From: PALSA-612 sp964595575
GTDB lineage: Bacteria > Actinomycetota > Thermoleophilia > Gaiellales > Gaiellaceae
DNA length: 64,000 nt
Assembly: GCA_964595575.1 (NCBI GenBank)
Contig: CAZQRA010000010.1
Coordinates: forward strand, 4,902 to 68,901
Direction: 5' to 3'
The notes beneath the pieces were generated by a model that did not search any database, was not told the DNA's origin, and worked only from the letters and a program-made list of their open reading frames with translations. Positions 1-8,087 of the stretch are shown here, in pieces. The position numbers and the translations under genes are program-made. How positions within the stretch are numbered: position 1 is the first letter of the stretch; the number at the start of each line of letters is the position of its first letter.

Positions 1-842
1 TCGGCCCAGGAGGAGCGTACGTCCCCGGGACGGGGAGGGAGGTAGCGGCGCTCCGCCGTGCGGCCGAGGATGCGGCAGACGGCGTCGGCCAGATCGTTGA
101 CGCTCACGGCGCGTCCGGTGGCGACGTTGACCACGGCTCCGTTCCCGTCGGCGGCGTCGGCGGCGAGGAGGTTGGCCTCCACCACGTTGGCCACGTAGGT
201 GAAGTCCCGCCGCTGCTCGCCGTCGCCGTAGATGGGGAGCGGTCGGCCGGCAGCCGCCTCGCTGATGAACCGGGGGACGACCGCCGCGTACTCGGAGCGC
301 GGGTCTTGGCGAGGCCCGAACACGTTGAAGTAGCGCAGGACGACGGTTTCCAGGGGGTAGACGCGGCTGAAGCTCACGCAGAAGCGCTCGGCGGCCAGCT
401 TGGACACCCCGTAGGGGGAGATGGGGTCGGGCCGGGCTTGCTCTGACAGGGGGAAGGAGTCCTGGTTTCCGTACACCGAGGAGGAGGAGGCGAACACCAC
501 CCGCCGCACGCCCTCGTCGCGGGCGGCGAGGAGGACGTTCAAGGTGCCCTCGACGTTGACGGCGGTGGTGGTGAGGGGGTCCTGCAGGGAGCGGGGCACG
601 GAGGGAAGCGCCCCCTGGTGGAACACGAGCTCGCAGCCGCGGACGGCGTGGTGGACACGCTCGTAGCTTCTCAGCTCCCCCTCGATCACCTCCACGTCGC
701 GCTCGAGGCCCTGGAGGTTGGCCCTGTTCCCGGTGGAGAAGTTGTCGAGCACCCGCACCTCGTCGCCCCGCTCGAGGAGGGCGCGCACGAGGTGGGAGCC
801 GATGAAGCCGGCCCCGCCGGTGACGAGCACTCGCCGTCCCAC
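1..842 (-). CDS. NAD-dependent sugar epimerase/dehydratase (extended SDR), 3' end outside window
   Basis: This gene runs off the left edge; 280 codons are visible. The translation starts with a Rossmann NAD-binding motif GGAGFIGS (residues 9-16) and has an acidic residue (D33) at the end of the second strand. It also has SSSSVYG (119-125) and the catalytic Tyr-x3-Lys as YGVSK (Y144, K148). The last visible residues (YLPPRPGDVRSSWA) are typical of the C-terminal substrate-binding part of UDP-glucose 4-epimerase-like enzymes. The GTG start at 840-842 is preceded by GAGGAGGGG at a normal distance. Family knowledge suggests it interconverts or dehydrates a nucleotide sugar in the cytoplasm, feeding the glycosyltransferases in this locus. 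The exact substrate cannot be read from sequence. Confidence 0.93.
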   Translation of the reverse strand, partial: MGRRVLVTGGAGFIGSHLVRALLERGDEVRVLDNFSTGNRANLQGLERDVEVIEGELRSYERVHHAVRGCELVFHQGALPSVPRSLQDPLTTTAVNVEGTLNVLLAARDEGVRRVVFASSSSVYGNQDSFPLSEQARPDPISPYGVSKLAAERFCVSFSRVYPLETVVLRYFNVFGPRQDPRSEYAAVVPRFISEAAAGRPLPIYGDGEQRRDFTYVANVVEANLLAADAADGNGAVVNVATGRAVSVNDLADAVCRILGRTAERRYLPPRPGDVRSSWA

Positions 843-989
843 TACGGTCCCCTCCTCACCCGATCGACCTTCTCCTCCCCCTCTCCAGCGTGGCCATGGG
901 CGAGGCAGATTGTGGCCCACCGCTCGGCAAGGGGTCGCCCCCAGCGCGACGGGGGACAGGTCGCGACCCAGGGGATCGGGCAGGCGCCG

Positions 990-1706
990 TCATGCCTTGT
1001 CCGCCACCACGTGGTAGTTGAGGAAGAGCGTCCCCGGCCCTGGGCGTCGGAGCGAAGGGAGCAGGCGGTCGAGGGCCGGCCCCAGCAGGTTGAGCGCGAG
1101 GACGGAGGCCCGCGCCAAGGGGACGAGACCCAGCCTCCGCCAGAGGAGGTCGGCGTAGATGGCGACCAGTGCGCAGAGGCAGGTGGCCGTGCCTCCGGCC
1201 GGCTGCACGGACAGGGAGCGCCAGGATCCGTTGCGGCGGAAGAGGAGCTCGAGGCCGGCGTGGGTGAAGCGCCAGTAGTCCTCGGGCGAGGGGTGGTACA
1301 CCTGGACACCGTGGGTCGAGGCCAGCACTCGGCCCCCCGGCGCGGTCACCCGCCACAGCTCCCGGACGGCGAGGTGGGGGTCGGAGGCGTGCTCGAGCAC
1401 CTGGGTACAGATGACGAGGTCGAACGAGGCGTCGGGGACGGGCAGGGCCTCCACCGCGCCCACGAGGTCGCCCGCGCCGCCGTCCACGTCCACGCCCACG
1501 TACTCCCGCGCATAGGGCTGAAAGAAAGGGTAGTAGGGCTTGATCCCGCAGCCTACGTCGAGCAGGCGGTAGCGACCGAGGTCACCCGCCGCCCGCCGGG
1601 CCTCCTGGGCGAGCCAGGCGGCCAGGGCCGAGCGCACGGCGTAGGTGACGGAGCTGCGCCGGGGGTGCCGGTGCTCGGCCCCCGGGTACTCCCTACCCGT
1701 CGGCAT
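990..1706 (-). CDS. Class I SAM-dependent methyltransferase
   Basis: The 238-residue protein carries the SAM-binding motif LLDVGCGIKPYY (about residues 48-59), an acidic second motif (GVDVDGG) and the post-motif ICTQVLEHA followed by VTAPGGRVL. These are the usual landmarks of the Methyltransf_11 fold. The C-terminal third has a hydrophobic stretch (ALVAIYADLLW) that may contact the membrane. The start ATG lies inside the end of the upstream polymerase gene, with a 14-base overlap, so the two are probably translationally coupled. In this setting it probably methylates a sugar or lipid-linked glycan intermediate; the acceptor is unknown. Confidence 0.88.
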   Translation of the reverse strand: MPTGREYPGAEHRHPRRSSVTYAVRSALAAWLAQEARRAAGDLGRYRLLDVGCGIKPYYPFFQPYAREYVGVDVDGGAGDLVGAVEALPVPDASFDLVICTQVLEHASDPHLAVRELWRVTAPGGRVLASTHGVQVYHPSPEDYWRFTHAGLELLFRRNGSWRSLSVQPAGGTATCLCALVAIYADLLWRRLGLVPLARASVLALNLLGPALDRLLPSLRRPGPGTLFLNYHVVADKA

Positions 1707-3087
1707 CGTCGCCCCGGCCGAGGAGCCCGGCGCAGGCAGCCGAGGCCCCCACGGCGATCGAGGTAAGGGCGAGGAGGGGGATGCCTGCCACGAGCCCCAC
1801 CCCGTTCCAGGTCCCGAGAGCCACCACCAGCCAGCCCGACGCGGCCAGGGCGATCACGGCCAAGGCCGGGGGGGCCCGGCGGGCCGCGCGCAGGCCCAGG
1901 GCCAGCGCCGCCCCCGCCGCCCCCGCCAGGGCGAGCAGGCCCATCACCCCCATGTCGGCTAGAGCCTGGAGGTAGGCGTTCTGCACCCCCCAGGGGTGCT
2001 CGGCCGAGGGGAAGGCGATGGGGGGGGTGTCGGGAAAGCGGCGGCGGGCGTCGGCGAGGTAGGGCTGGAAGCTCTCGGGCTCCCCTGACCCCTGCCAGCC
2101 GACCCCGGTCAGGGGGTGGTCGAGGAAGATGCGGAGGCCGATGTAGGCAAGGAGCGTCCGCTGGGTGTAGGTCTCGACCCCTGCCTGGCGGCTCTCCCCC
2201 AGACCCAGGAAGCGGGCGAAGTTCCCGATGTCTCCCGAGCGCATGAGGAGGACGCCGGCCGTCACCAGGCCGAGGAGGAGGGTCAGGGCGAGCGCGCGCC
2301 TGAGGACGAGAGCCCCCCGGGCGGCGGCCACGGCCAGGGCGGCCGCCGCCGCCAGGCCCACCCCGACCAAGGCGGCCACGGCGGCCGACAGGACGAGCCC
2401 TAGGCCGCCCCCTACGCCGCCCAGCCAGGCGAGGGGCTTGTGGAGGGGGCGGCCGGCTCCCAGGGCTAGCACGGCGAAGGCCCAGGCGAGGGCGGCTCCC
2501 GAGAGGGCGGCGAAGTCGTGGATGCCGAGGAAGGAGGGCGCCCTCCGTCCCTCTCCGCCTCCCTCGAAGCCGGCGACCGCTCCCACGAACTGGAGGAGTC
2601 CCCACAGGGTGGCGGCGCCGCTCCAGAGGACCACGGTAGCGACGAGGAGCTCGAGGCTCGCCCGCGAGCGCAGCAGGAGGACGAGCCCTGGGGCAAGGAG
2701 CGCGTACTCCCCGAGCTTGAGCGCCGTCACCGCATGGGTCAAGAAGGCGTAGTCAGGCCGCCACAGGAGGGGGTGGAGCGTGGCCGCCCCCACGACGGCG
2801 AGGAAAACGGCGCCCGTTGCCCAGAGCGACCGGGCAGCCCGGAGGGCGGAGAAGCCGAGGGCGAGCCCGGCGCCGAGGCCGGCGCAGACTAGGGCGAGGA
2901 CGGCGAGGTCGGAGAGCTGGATGCCGACGGTGGTGGAGCCGGCGTCGATCTCCAGCGAGGGCTGGTAGCGGATGTGGAGGAAGACGATGGGCAGAGAGAG
3001 GACGAGGAGTCCGGCGGCGGGCCACGGCCGTCGGGCGGAGGCGGTGCGGAGGAGGGAGAGGCCCAGACTGGAGGCGACTCGGGCCAT
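1693..3087 (-). CDS. O-antigen ligase/polymerase family membrane protein (Wzy/WaaL-like)
   Basis: The 464-residue protein is almost wholly hydrophobic, with about a dozen membrane segments and one large non-membrane loop near residues 290-370. That loop contains the Wzy_C-type signature IFLDHPLTGVGWQ followed by HPWGVQNAYLQALADMG, which is the region carrying conserved residues in this family. In a monoderm it most likely polymerises lipid-linked repeat units, or ligates them to an acceptor, on the outer face of the membrane. The flippase at 4521 is its natural partner. The ATG at 3087 has a TATAGT box 11 bases upstream and no good Shine-Dalgarno. Confidence 0.85.
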   Translation of the reverse strand: MARVASSLGLSLLRTASARRPWPAAGLLVLSLPIVFLHIRYQPSLEIDAGSTTVGIQLSDLAVLALVCAGLGAGLALGFSALRAARSLWATGAVFLAVVGAATLHPLLWRPDYAFLTHAVTALKLGEYALLAPGLVLLLRSRASLELLVATVVLWSGAATLWGLLQFVGAVAGFEGGGEGRRAPSFLGIHDFAALSGAALAWAFAVLALGAGRPLHKPLAWLGGVGGGLGLVLSAAVAALVGVGLAAAAALAVAAARGALVLRRALALTLLLGLVTAGVLLMRSGDIGNFARFLGLGESRQAGVETYTQRTLLAYIGLRIFLDHPLTGVGWQGSGEPESFQPYLADARRRFPDTPPIAFPSAEHPWGVQNAYLQALADMGVMGLLALAGAAGAALALGLRAARRAPPALAVIALAASGWLVVALGTWNGVGLVAGIPLLALTSIAVGASAACAGLLGRGDDADG

Positions 3088-3097
3088 CGGAAGGAGC

Positions 3098-3103
3098 CAC
3101 TAT
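3098..3103 (-). promoter_or_regulatory. Candidate -10 box for the Wzy-like operon
   Basis: On the minus strand TATAGT lies 11 bases before the ATG at 3087. The predicted 5' leader would be only a few bases, with no Shine-Dalgarno in it. The box sits just beyond the stop of the gene ending at 3113. Confidence 0.5.
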
Positions 3104-3112
3104 ACTCGCGGC

Positions 3113-4435
3113 CTACGGCGGCGGCCCCGGCACCCTTCGCCAGGGCCCGCGCTCGACCCGGAGGCGGCGACGCTCGCCCGCCGCGCGCAGGGCCAGGGCG
3201 CGCAGGCCGGCGGCGGCCATGACGGCGACCAGGAAGTCCCAGGGGACGCGGTAGCGGGTGGCGCCGGCGAACAGCATGGCGACCACGGTCTGGTAGGCAA
3301 GGAGGGCCAGCGCCAGGCCGAGGAAGCGCCGGCCCACGACGGGGAGCGAGACAGCCGCCAGCGCGTACACGGCGCCCATGAACAGGGGCTCGGCCACCCT
3401 GCGGGCGAGGTCGACCCAGGTTCCCGCCCCCGGCCGCCCCTTGGTCTCGTGGACCGTGGGCTGCCAGAGCATGCCCGCCGCCTGGGCTGCCAGCCGTAGC
3501 TTCTCGCCGGGATGCTGGCGCCAGAAGGCGAGCACCTCGTCCTGGTAGCGGCGTGCCTGGCGGCACTCGTCGAGGCGGAGGATGCGCCCGGTCTCGCGGT
3601 AGAGGGCTCCCGCCACCTCGGGAGTGGGGGGAGTCCCGGGCGGGTCGGGCACGTCGTCGATCCAACCGCCCTGAGCCAAGACGCGGTAGGTGTGCTCGTT
3701 GTTGGCCTTCCAGAGGGCGCGCGCGTCCGTGGTGAGGGCGAAGCAGCCAACCGACAGCCGGTTGCGGACGACCCAGGGCGAGACGACGACGGCCGAGGCA
3801 GCCAAGACGACGAGCGCTGCTCGAATCGCCTGCCGGGAAAGGCGCCGGCGGGCGAGGAGCCATCCGATGAGGACGAGCGGCAGCAGCGCCAGGCGGGCGT
3901 TGCCGAGGATGGCGAGGCCGGCCACGGCTCCCAGCAGGGCCGCGCGGGGCAGTGTCGGCCGCTCCTCCACGACGAGGGCGCAGAGGACGAGGGCAGCCGC
4001 CAGCAGGCCGTCGAGGATCTCCCGGTTCAGGTGGACGTCGTGCCAGATCAGGTAGGGGTGGAGGGTGGCGAGGAGCGCGGCCACGAGCCCGGCCCGCCTG
4101 GACACGACCCGCGAGCCGACCGCGTACACGAGCCAGGCGGTGATCGTCGCCACCGCGATCTGAGCGAGACCCACCGTCCACCAGTGGCGCCCGACGGTGG
4201 CGTAGATGGGGACGAGGAAGAACCCGTACAGAGGCTGGGTGTAGGCGGAGGGGACGCCGGGGATGAAGCCGTAGGTGCCGCTGTCGACGAACGTCCTGGC
4301 GAAGTCGTCGCTCTTGTCGGTGAACTCGGCCAGGATGTCCCCCCGCTCGTAGAGGAGGGCGGCCAGGCGGGGCAGGCCGGCAGCGAGGGCCACGAGGAGG
4401 TAGGGACGGAGACGCAGCCGGCCGGCGAGGCGCAC
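3113..4435 (-). CDS. GT-C fold membrane glycosyltransferase (GT39/ArnT-like)
   Basis: The 440-residue polytopic protein has an acidic pair early in the chain (FTDKSDDFARTF, around residues 38-49), just after the first membrane segment. That is the usual position of the catalytic Asp/Glu of GT-C transferases, which use polyprenyl-phosphate sugars outside the membrane. About ten hydrophobic segments follow, with a soluble stretch near residues 225-330 (ARALWKANNEHTYRVL). The GTG start at 4433-4435 is exactly six bases from a TACCGT box, and GGAG directly abuts it, so it looks leaderless. Sugar donor and acceptor are unknown. Confidence 0.8.
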   Translation of the reverse strand: MRLAGRLRLRPYLLVALAAGLPRLAALLYERGDILAEFTDKSDDFARTFVDSGTYGFIPGVPSAYTQPLYGFFLVPIYATVGRHWWTVGLAQIAVATITAWLVYAVGSRVVSRRAGLVAALLATLHPYLIWHDVHLNREILDGLLAAALVLCALVVEERPTLPRAALLGAVAGLAILGNARLALLPLVLIGWLLARRRLSRQAIRAALVVLAASAVVVSPWVVRNRLSVGCFALTTDARALWKANNEHTYRVLAQGGWIDDVPDPPGTPPTPEVAGALYRETGRILRLDECRQARRYQDEVLAFWRQHPGEKLRLAAQAAGMLWQPTVHETKGRPGAGTWVDLARRVAEPLFMGAVYALAAVSLPVVGRRFLGLALALLAYQTVVAMLFAGATRYRVPWDFLVAVMAAAGLRALALRAAGERRRLRVERGPWRRVPGPPP

Positions 4436-4441
4436 CTCCGA

Positions 4442-4447
4442 ACGGTA
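4442..4447 (-). promoter_or_regulatory. -10 box of a predicted leaderless promoter
   Basis: On the minus strand TACCGT is followed by six bases (TCGGAG) and then the GTG start at 4435. The transcript would begin at or next to the start codon. Confidence 0.6.
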
Positions 4448-4503
4448 CGCGGTCCCGGCCGGCGCCGGGGGCGGCCAGCGACGGAGGAGGGAAGGCCGGC
4501 CAC

Positions 4504-4509
4504 TATACT
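4504..4509 (+). promoter_or_regulatory. -10 box for the flippase operon
   Basis: TATACT, the best -10 match in the region, lies 11 bases before the ATG at 4521. The predicted leader is about four bases and has no Shine-Dalgarno. It is divergent from the promoter at 4442-4447. Confidence 0.6.
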
Positions 4510-4520
4510 GGCCTCCGTCG

Positions 4521-5828
4521 ATGCGCTTGCCGCTCCTTTGGCGCCGCTCGGCGACCGCGGCGGGAATCTACCTCTCGGTGGGGCTCGGCTTCCTCGGCAC
4601 TCTCCTTGCCGCCCGTCAGCTCGGCCCTCAGGCGTTCGGCCTCTTCTCCATCGTGCTCGTGGCCACCGGCTTCTTCCAGAGCCTACTCGACCTGACGGCA
4701 GAGGAAGCCCTGGTCAAGTACGGGTTCGAGTACGTGGCCGGAGAGCGGTGGGGAAGGCTCCGTCGCCTGTTCGCCTCGGCCTTCCTCGCCAAGGTGGCGG
4801 GGGGCGTCGCCGCCGGCCTCGTCCTGGCCGCGCTGGCCCCGGCGGCCGACCGGCTCTTCGGCGGCCACGACCTTGCCCTTCCCTTCCTCGTGGCCGCGCT
4901 GCTTCCCCCGCTGCAGAGCCCGGAGGGAGTGGCGAGCGCGGCGGTCATCCTCCGCGGGCGCTACGACGTCCGAGCCTGGCTCTCCGCTTCCTCCATGGGG
5001 TTGCGCATGATTGGTCTTGCCGTGGGGGCTGGGTACGGGGTGACGGAGGCTGTGGCCGGCGTCGTCTGCGCCCAGGCGGCCGCCACCCTGATCCTAGGGA
5101 TCGCCGCCCTTGTCTCTCTCCGCCGGTTTCCGTCGGCCCGGGAGGAGCCCCTGGGCGAGGACCGACGTGGCCTCCTTCGCTTCGTGCTCCACTCCAGCCT
5201 GGCCACGGGCGTCGTCTCCCTGCGGGGGGCGCTTGCCCCCCTCCTCCTGGGGGTGGTGACGAGGCCGGTCGAGGTCGGCTACTTCCGCATCGCCCAGGCT
5301 CCCCAGCAGGGCCTCGCCTCGCTGAGCGCTCCCGCCCGGCTCATCCTCCTCACGGAGCAGACGCGGGACTGGGCGATGGGCGAGCGGGAGGCGGTCTTGA
5401 GGGGGCTTCGCCGCTACACGGTGGGGGCGACCCTGGTCATGGCCATCCTCGTCCCCCCGGTGCTCGCCTTCATGCCCGAGCTCGTCCGTCTGCTCTACGG
5501 GCCGAGCTACGGTCCTGCGGCAGACGCGGCTCGGCTCGTCCTCCTGGCCGCCGCCCTCCAGTTCGTCGTGGGCTGGTCGAAGTCGTTCCCTGTCTCGATC
5601 GGGCGGCCGGGCCTACGGGTGGTCGCCCACGGGGTGGAGTCGGCGGTCATGATCCCGCTCGTCGTCGTGCTGGGGGGCTACTGGGGAGCCACCGGAGCGG
5701 CGGGGGCGGTGCTGGTCGCCGCCGGGGTGTTCGCGGCCCTGTGGGGAGCGCTCCTCGTCCGCATCCGGCGGCAGCCTGCGCCGGCTCCCGTCTCCCAGCC
5801 GGCGGCGGAGGAGGTGCTGGCGCCGTGA
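4521..5828 (+). CDS. Oligosaccharide flippase family protein (Wzx-like, MOP superfamily)
   Basis: The 435-residue protein starts with a positively charged segment and RSATAAGIYLSVGLGFLGTLLAARQLGP. This is the classic N-terminus of Wzx/polysaccharide transporters, in which the first helix is followed by (A)RxLGPxxFG. About twelve membrane helices are evident. Such proteins flip undecaprenyl-linked repeat units across the membrane, here presumably for polymerisation by the product of 1693-3087. It is the first gene of a run of same-strand genes to 13234, mostly spaced by 4-base overlaps. The Pro/Ala-rich tail (after about residue 415) is cytoplasmic and unremarkable. Confidence 0.9.
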   Translation: MRLPLLWRRSATAAGIYLSVGLGFLGTLLAARQLGPQAFGLFSIVLVATGFFQSLLDLTAEEALVKYGFEYVAGERWGRLRRLFASAFLAKVAGGVAAGLVLAALAPAADRLFGGHDLALPFLVAALLPPLQSPEGVASAAVILRGRYDVRAWLSASSMGLRMIGLAVGAGYGVTEAVAGVVCAQAAATLILGIAALVSLRRFPSAREEPLGEDRRGLLRFVLHSSLATGVVSLRGALAPLLLGVVTRPVEVGYFRIAQAPQQGLASLSAPARLILLTEQTRDWAMGEREAVLRGLRRYTVGATLVMAILVPPVLAFMPELVRLLYGPSYGPAADAARLVLLAAALQFVVGWSKSFPVSIGRPGLRVVAHGVESAVMIPLVVVLGGYWGATGAAGAVLVAAGVFAALWGALLVRIRRQPAPAPVSQPAAEEVLAP

Positions 5829-5838
5829 TCGGCGCGCG

Positions 5839-6972
5839 GTGAGGGTACTCCTGGTCAGCGGTATCTGGCCACCCGACGTGGGCGGGCCGGCCAGCCACGC
5901 CCCCGAGCTGGGGGCCTTCCTCCAGGCCCGGGGCCACCAGGTGGAGGCGGTCGTCACCGCCGACCGGCCCCCGCCTCGCGGCGCCTATCCGGTGCGGTGG
6001 GTGTCGCGTCGTCTTCCCGTGGGCGCCCGCCACGCGGCGGTGGCTCTCCTCGTCGCCCGTCGCGCCCGCTGGGCGGAGGTCGTCTACGCCACCAGCATGG
6101 TGGGCCGTGCCGCCTTGGGATCGGCCCTGGCCGGCCGACCGCTCGTGGTCAAGCTGACGACGGACGAGGCCTACGAGAGGGCTCGGCGGCGGGGGCTCTT
6201 CTCCGGGGACTTGGACGCCTTCCAGCGCGCCCGGGGAGGGGTGGCGATCGCCCTCCTGCGGGCGGGCCGCGACGTTGCCCTCCGGCAGGCCAAGCGCGTC
6301 ATCTGTCCCAGCGCCTACCTGCGCGAGCTCGCCCTCTCCTGGGGCGTGCCGGCAGAGCGGCTGGCCCTCTGCCCCAACCCGGCGCCGGAGATCCCAGCTC
6401 TGCCCGACGCGAGCGCGGCCCGGGCCGCCCTCGGTCTCGAAGGAGGAATCCTCGCCTTCGCGGGCCGCATCGGCCGCCAGAAGGCGCTCGAGGTGGCGCT
6501 GGAGGCGGTGGCGCAGGTGGAGGGCGTTTCCCTCCTCGTGGCCGGGGACGGGCCCGAGCGGGCGGAGATGGAGGAGCGCTGCCGGCGCCTTTCCTTGGGC
6601 GATCGGGTGCGGTTCCTCGGTGCCCTGCCCCGGCAGCGGGTGCTCGAGCTCTTCCGGGCCGCCGACGCCACGGTGCTCTCTTCGACCTGGGAGAACTTCC
6701 CCCACGCGGTGGTCGAGTCGCTGGCGGTGGGAACGCCGGTGATCGCCACCGCGGTGGGAGGGGTGGCGGAGGTGGTCGAGGACGGGGTGAACGGCCTCCT
6801 CGTCCCGCCGGGAGACCCCCAGGCCCTGGCCCGGGCCATCCGGCGCCTATACGGCGAGCCGGGCCTCCGCGACCGGCTGGCAGCGCGCGCCCGCGCCTCG
6901 GTCGCCCACCACTCTGCCGAGGCCGTGTACGGGCGGATCGAGGCCCTGCTCCGCGAGGTGGCGACCCGGTGA
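5839..6972 (+). CDS. Glycosyltransferase family 4 (GT-B)
   Basis: The 377-residue protein has the N-terminal GT-B signature VSGIWPPDVGGPASH, with the glycine-rich acceptor-domain loop. In the C-terminal donor domain it has AFAGRIGRQKALE, AGDGPERAEMEERCRRL and LSSTWENFPHAVVESLAVGTPVIAT, which includes the E-x7-E retaining motif. It probably transfers a sugar from a nucleotide donor onto a lipid-linked glycan at the cytoplasmic face. The GTG start at 5839 is ten bases after the flippase stop. Confidence 0.9.
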   Translation: MRVLLVSGIWPPDVGGPASHAPELGAFLQARGHQVEAVVTADRPPPRGAYPVRWVSRRLPVGARHAAVALLVARRARWAEVVYATSMVGRAALGSALAGRPLVVKLTTDEAYERARRRGLFSGDLDAFQRARGGVAIALLRAGRDVALRQAKRVICPSAYLRELALSWGVPAERLALCPNPAPEIPALPDASAARAALGLEGGILAFAGRIGRQKALEVALEAVAQVEGVSLLVAGDGPERAEMEERCRRLSLGDRVRFLGALPRQRVLELFRAADATVLSSTWENFPHAVVESLAVGTPVIATAVGGVAEVVEDGVNGLLVPPGDPQALARAIRRLYGEPGLRDRLAARARASVAHHSAEAVYGRIEALLREVATR

Positions 6973-8087
6973 GACGCCTGCTCATGGTGGCGAGGACGCG
7001 CTACCGCCTGCCCCTCGAGGCTGGGCTGGCCCGGAAGTTCGAGGCCATGGGCCGCCGCCTGGAGCTGCGCGTGCTGGCCTCGGCGGCCGATGCCGGGGGG
7101 AAGGGGGACACGGCCTTCCGGCTCGTCCCCCCCTTCCCCCTCCGTGCGCTCGACGGGGTCGCCTTCTACCTCGCCCTCCCCTTCCGGATCGCCCAGGAGC
7201 TTCGCCGCTTCCGCCCCCACGCGGTCGTCGCCCAGAGCCCGTTCGAGGGGGCGGCGGTGCTCGTGGGCCGTCGCTTGGCCCGGGTTCCCGCTCCCCTCGT
7301 GGTCGAGCTCCACGGCGACTGGCGCACCTTCCCCCGCCTGTACGGCTCTCCCTGGCGGCGGGCGCTCGCTCCCCTCACCGACCGGCTGGCCACCCTGACC
7401 CTGAGGCGGGCTCAGGCGGTGCGGACGCTCTCCCCCTTCACCAGCGAGCTCGCTCGGGCCGCGGGGGTGGAGCCGACGGCCACCTTCGTCGCCTACACCG
7501 ACGTGGAGGCCTTCGCCGGCCCCCCGGGCCCTCTTCCCGAGCGGCCTCAGGCGCTGTTCGTGGGGGTGCTCGAGCGGTACAAGAACGTGGACGCTTTGGC
7601 CTCCGCCTGGCGGCTGGCGGCAGGGCGGCTTCCCCAGGCCCGGCTCCTCGTCGTGGGGGACGGCCGCCGCCGCCGCGTCGTGGAGAGGCTCGTCTCCGAC
7701 CTGCCCGCCCAGACGGCCTGGAGGCCCTCCGTGCCCAACGCCGAAATGGCCGCCCTGCTCGACCAGTCCTGGTGCCTCTTCCTTCCCTCCCGCTCGGAGG
7801 GGACGCCGCGGATCGTGGTGGAGGCCTTCCTCCGGGGCCGGGCGGTGGTGGGGACGCGGGCGGGCGGCATCCCCGATCTCGTGGAGCAGGGAGAGAGCGG
7901 CCTCCTCGTCGATCCCGACGACGTGGCGGGGATGGCCTCGGCCCTGGGCCGGATCCTCTCCGACCGGGGCCTGGCCGAGCGGCTGGGGGCTGGCGCTCGG
8001 GAGCGGGCGCGGGCGTGGGTGGCGACCGCCGACGAGTACGCCGAGCGGGTGGCCCGCCTGGTCGAGCAGGCGGTGGCGGGCTCGTGA
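6969..8087 (+). CDS. Glycosyltransferase (GT-B, family 4), first of a tandem paralogous pair
   Basis: The 372-residue product starts at a GTG overlapping the previous stop (GTGA). Its donor domain contains LFVGVLERYKNVDALASAWR, VVGDGRRRRVV and LPSRSEGTPRIVVEAFLRGRAVVGT, typical of GT4 enzymes. The N-terminal half (VARTRYRLPLEAGLARKFEA, VVELHGDWRTFPRLYGS) is matched almost segment by segment by the next gene, so the two arose by tandem duplication. Sugar specificity is unknown. Confidence 0.88.
   Translation: MRRLLMVARTRYRLPLEAGLARKFEAMGRRLELRVLASAADAGGKGDTAFRLVPPFPLRALDGVAFYLALPFRIAQELRRFRPHAVVAQSPFEGAAVLVGRRLARVPAPLVVELHGDWRTFPRLYGSPWRRALAPLTDRLATLTLRRAQAVRTLSPFTSELARAAGVEPTATFVAYTDVEAFAGPPGPLPERPQALFVGVLERYKNVDALASAWRLAAGRLPQARLLVVGDGRRRRVVERLVSDLPAQTAWRPSVPNAEMAALLDQSWCLFLPSRSEGTPRIVVEAFLRGRAVVGTRAGGIPDLVEQGESGLLVDPDDVAGMASALGRILSDRGLAERLGAGARERARAWVATADEYAERVARLVEQAVAGS

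Noticed and set aside
3512..5842. A 776-codon open frame on the plus strand
   Set aside because: It lies antisense to the GT-C gene and then out of frame with the flippase gene. Its product is an Arg/Gly/Pro-rich low-complexity string, as expected for shadow frames in 70 % GC DNA.
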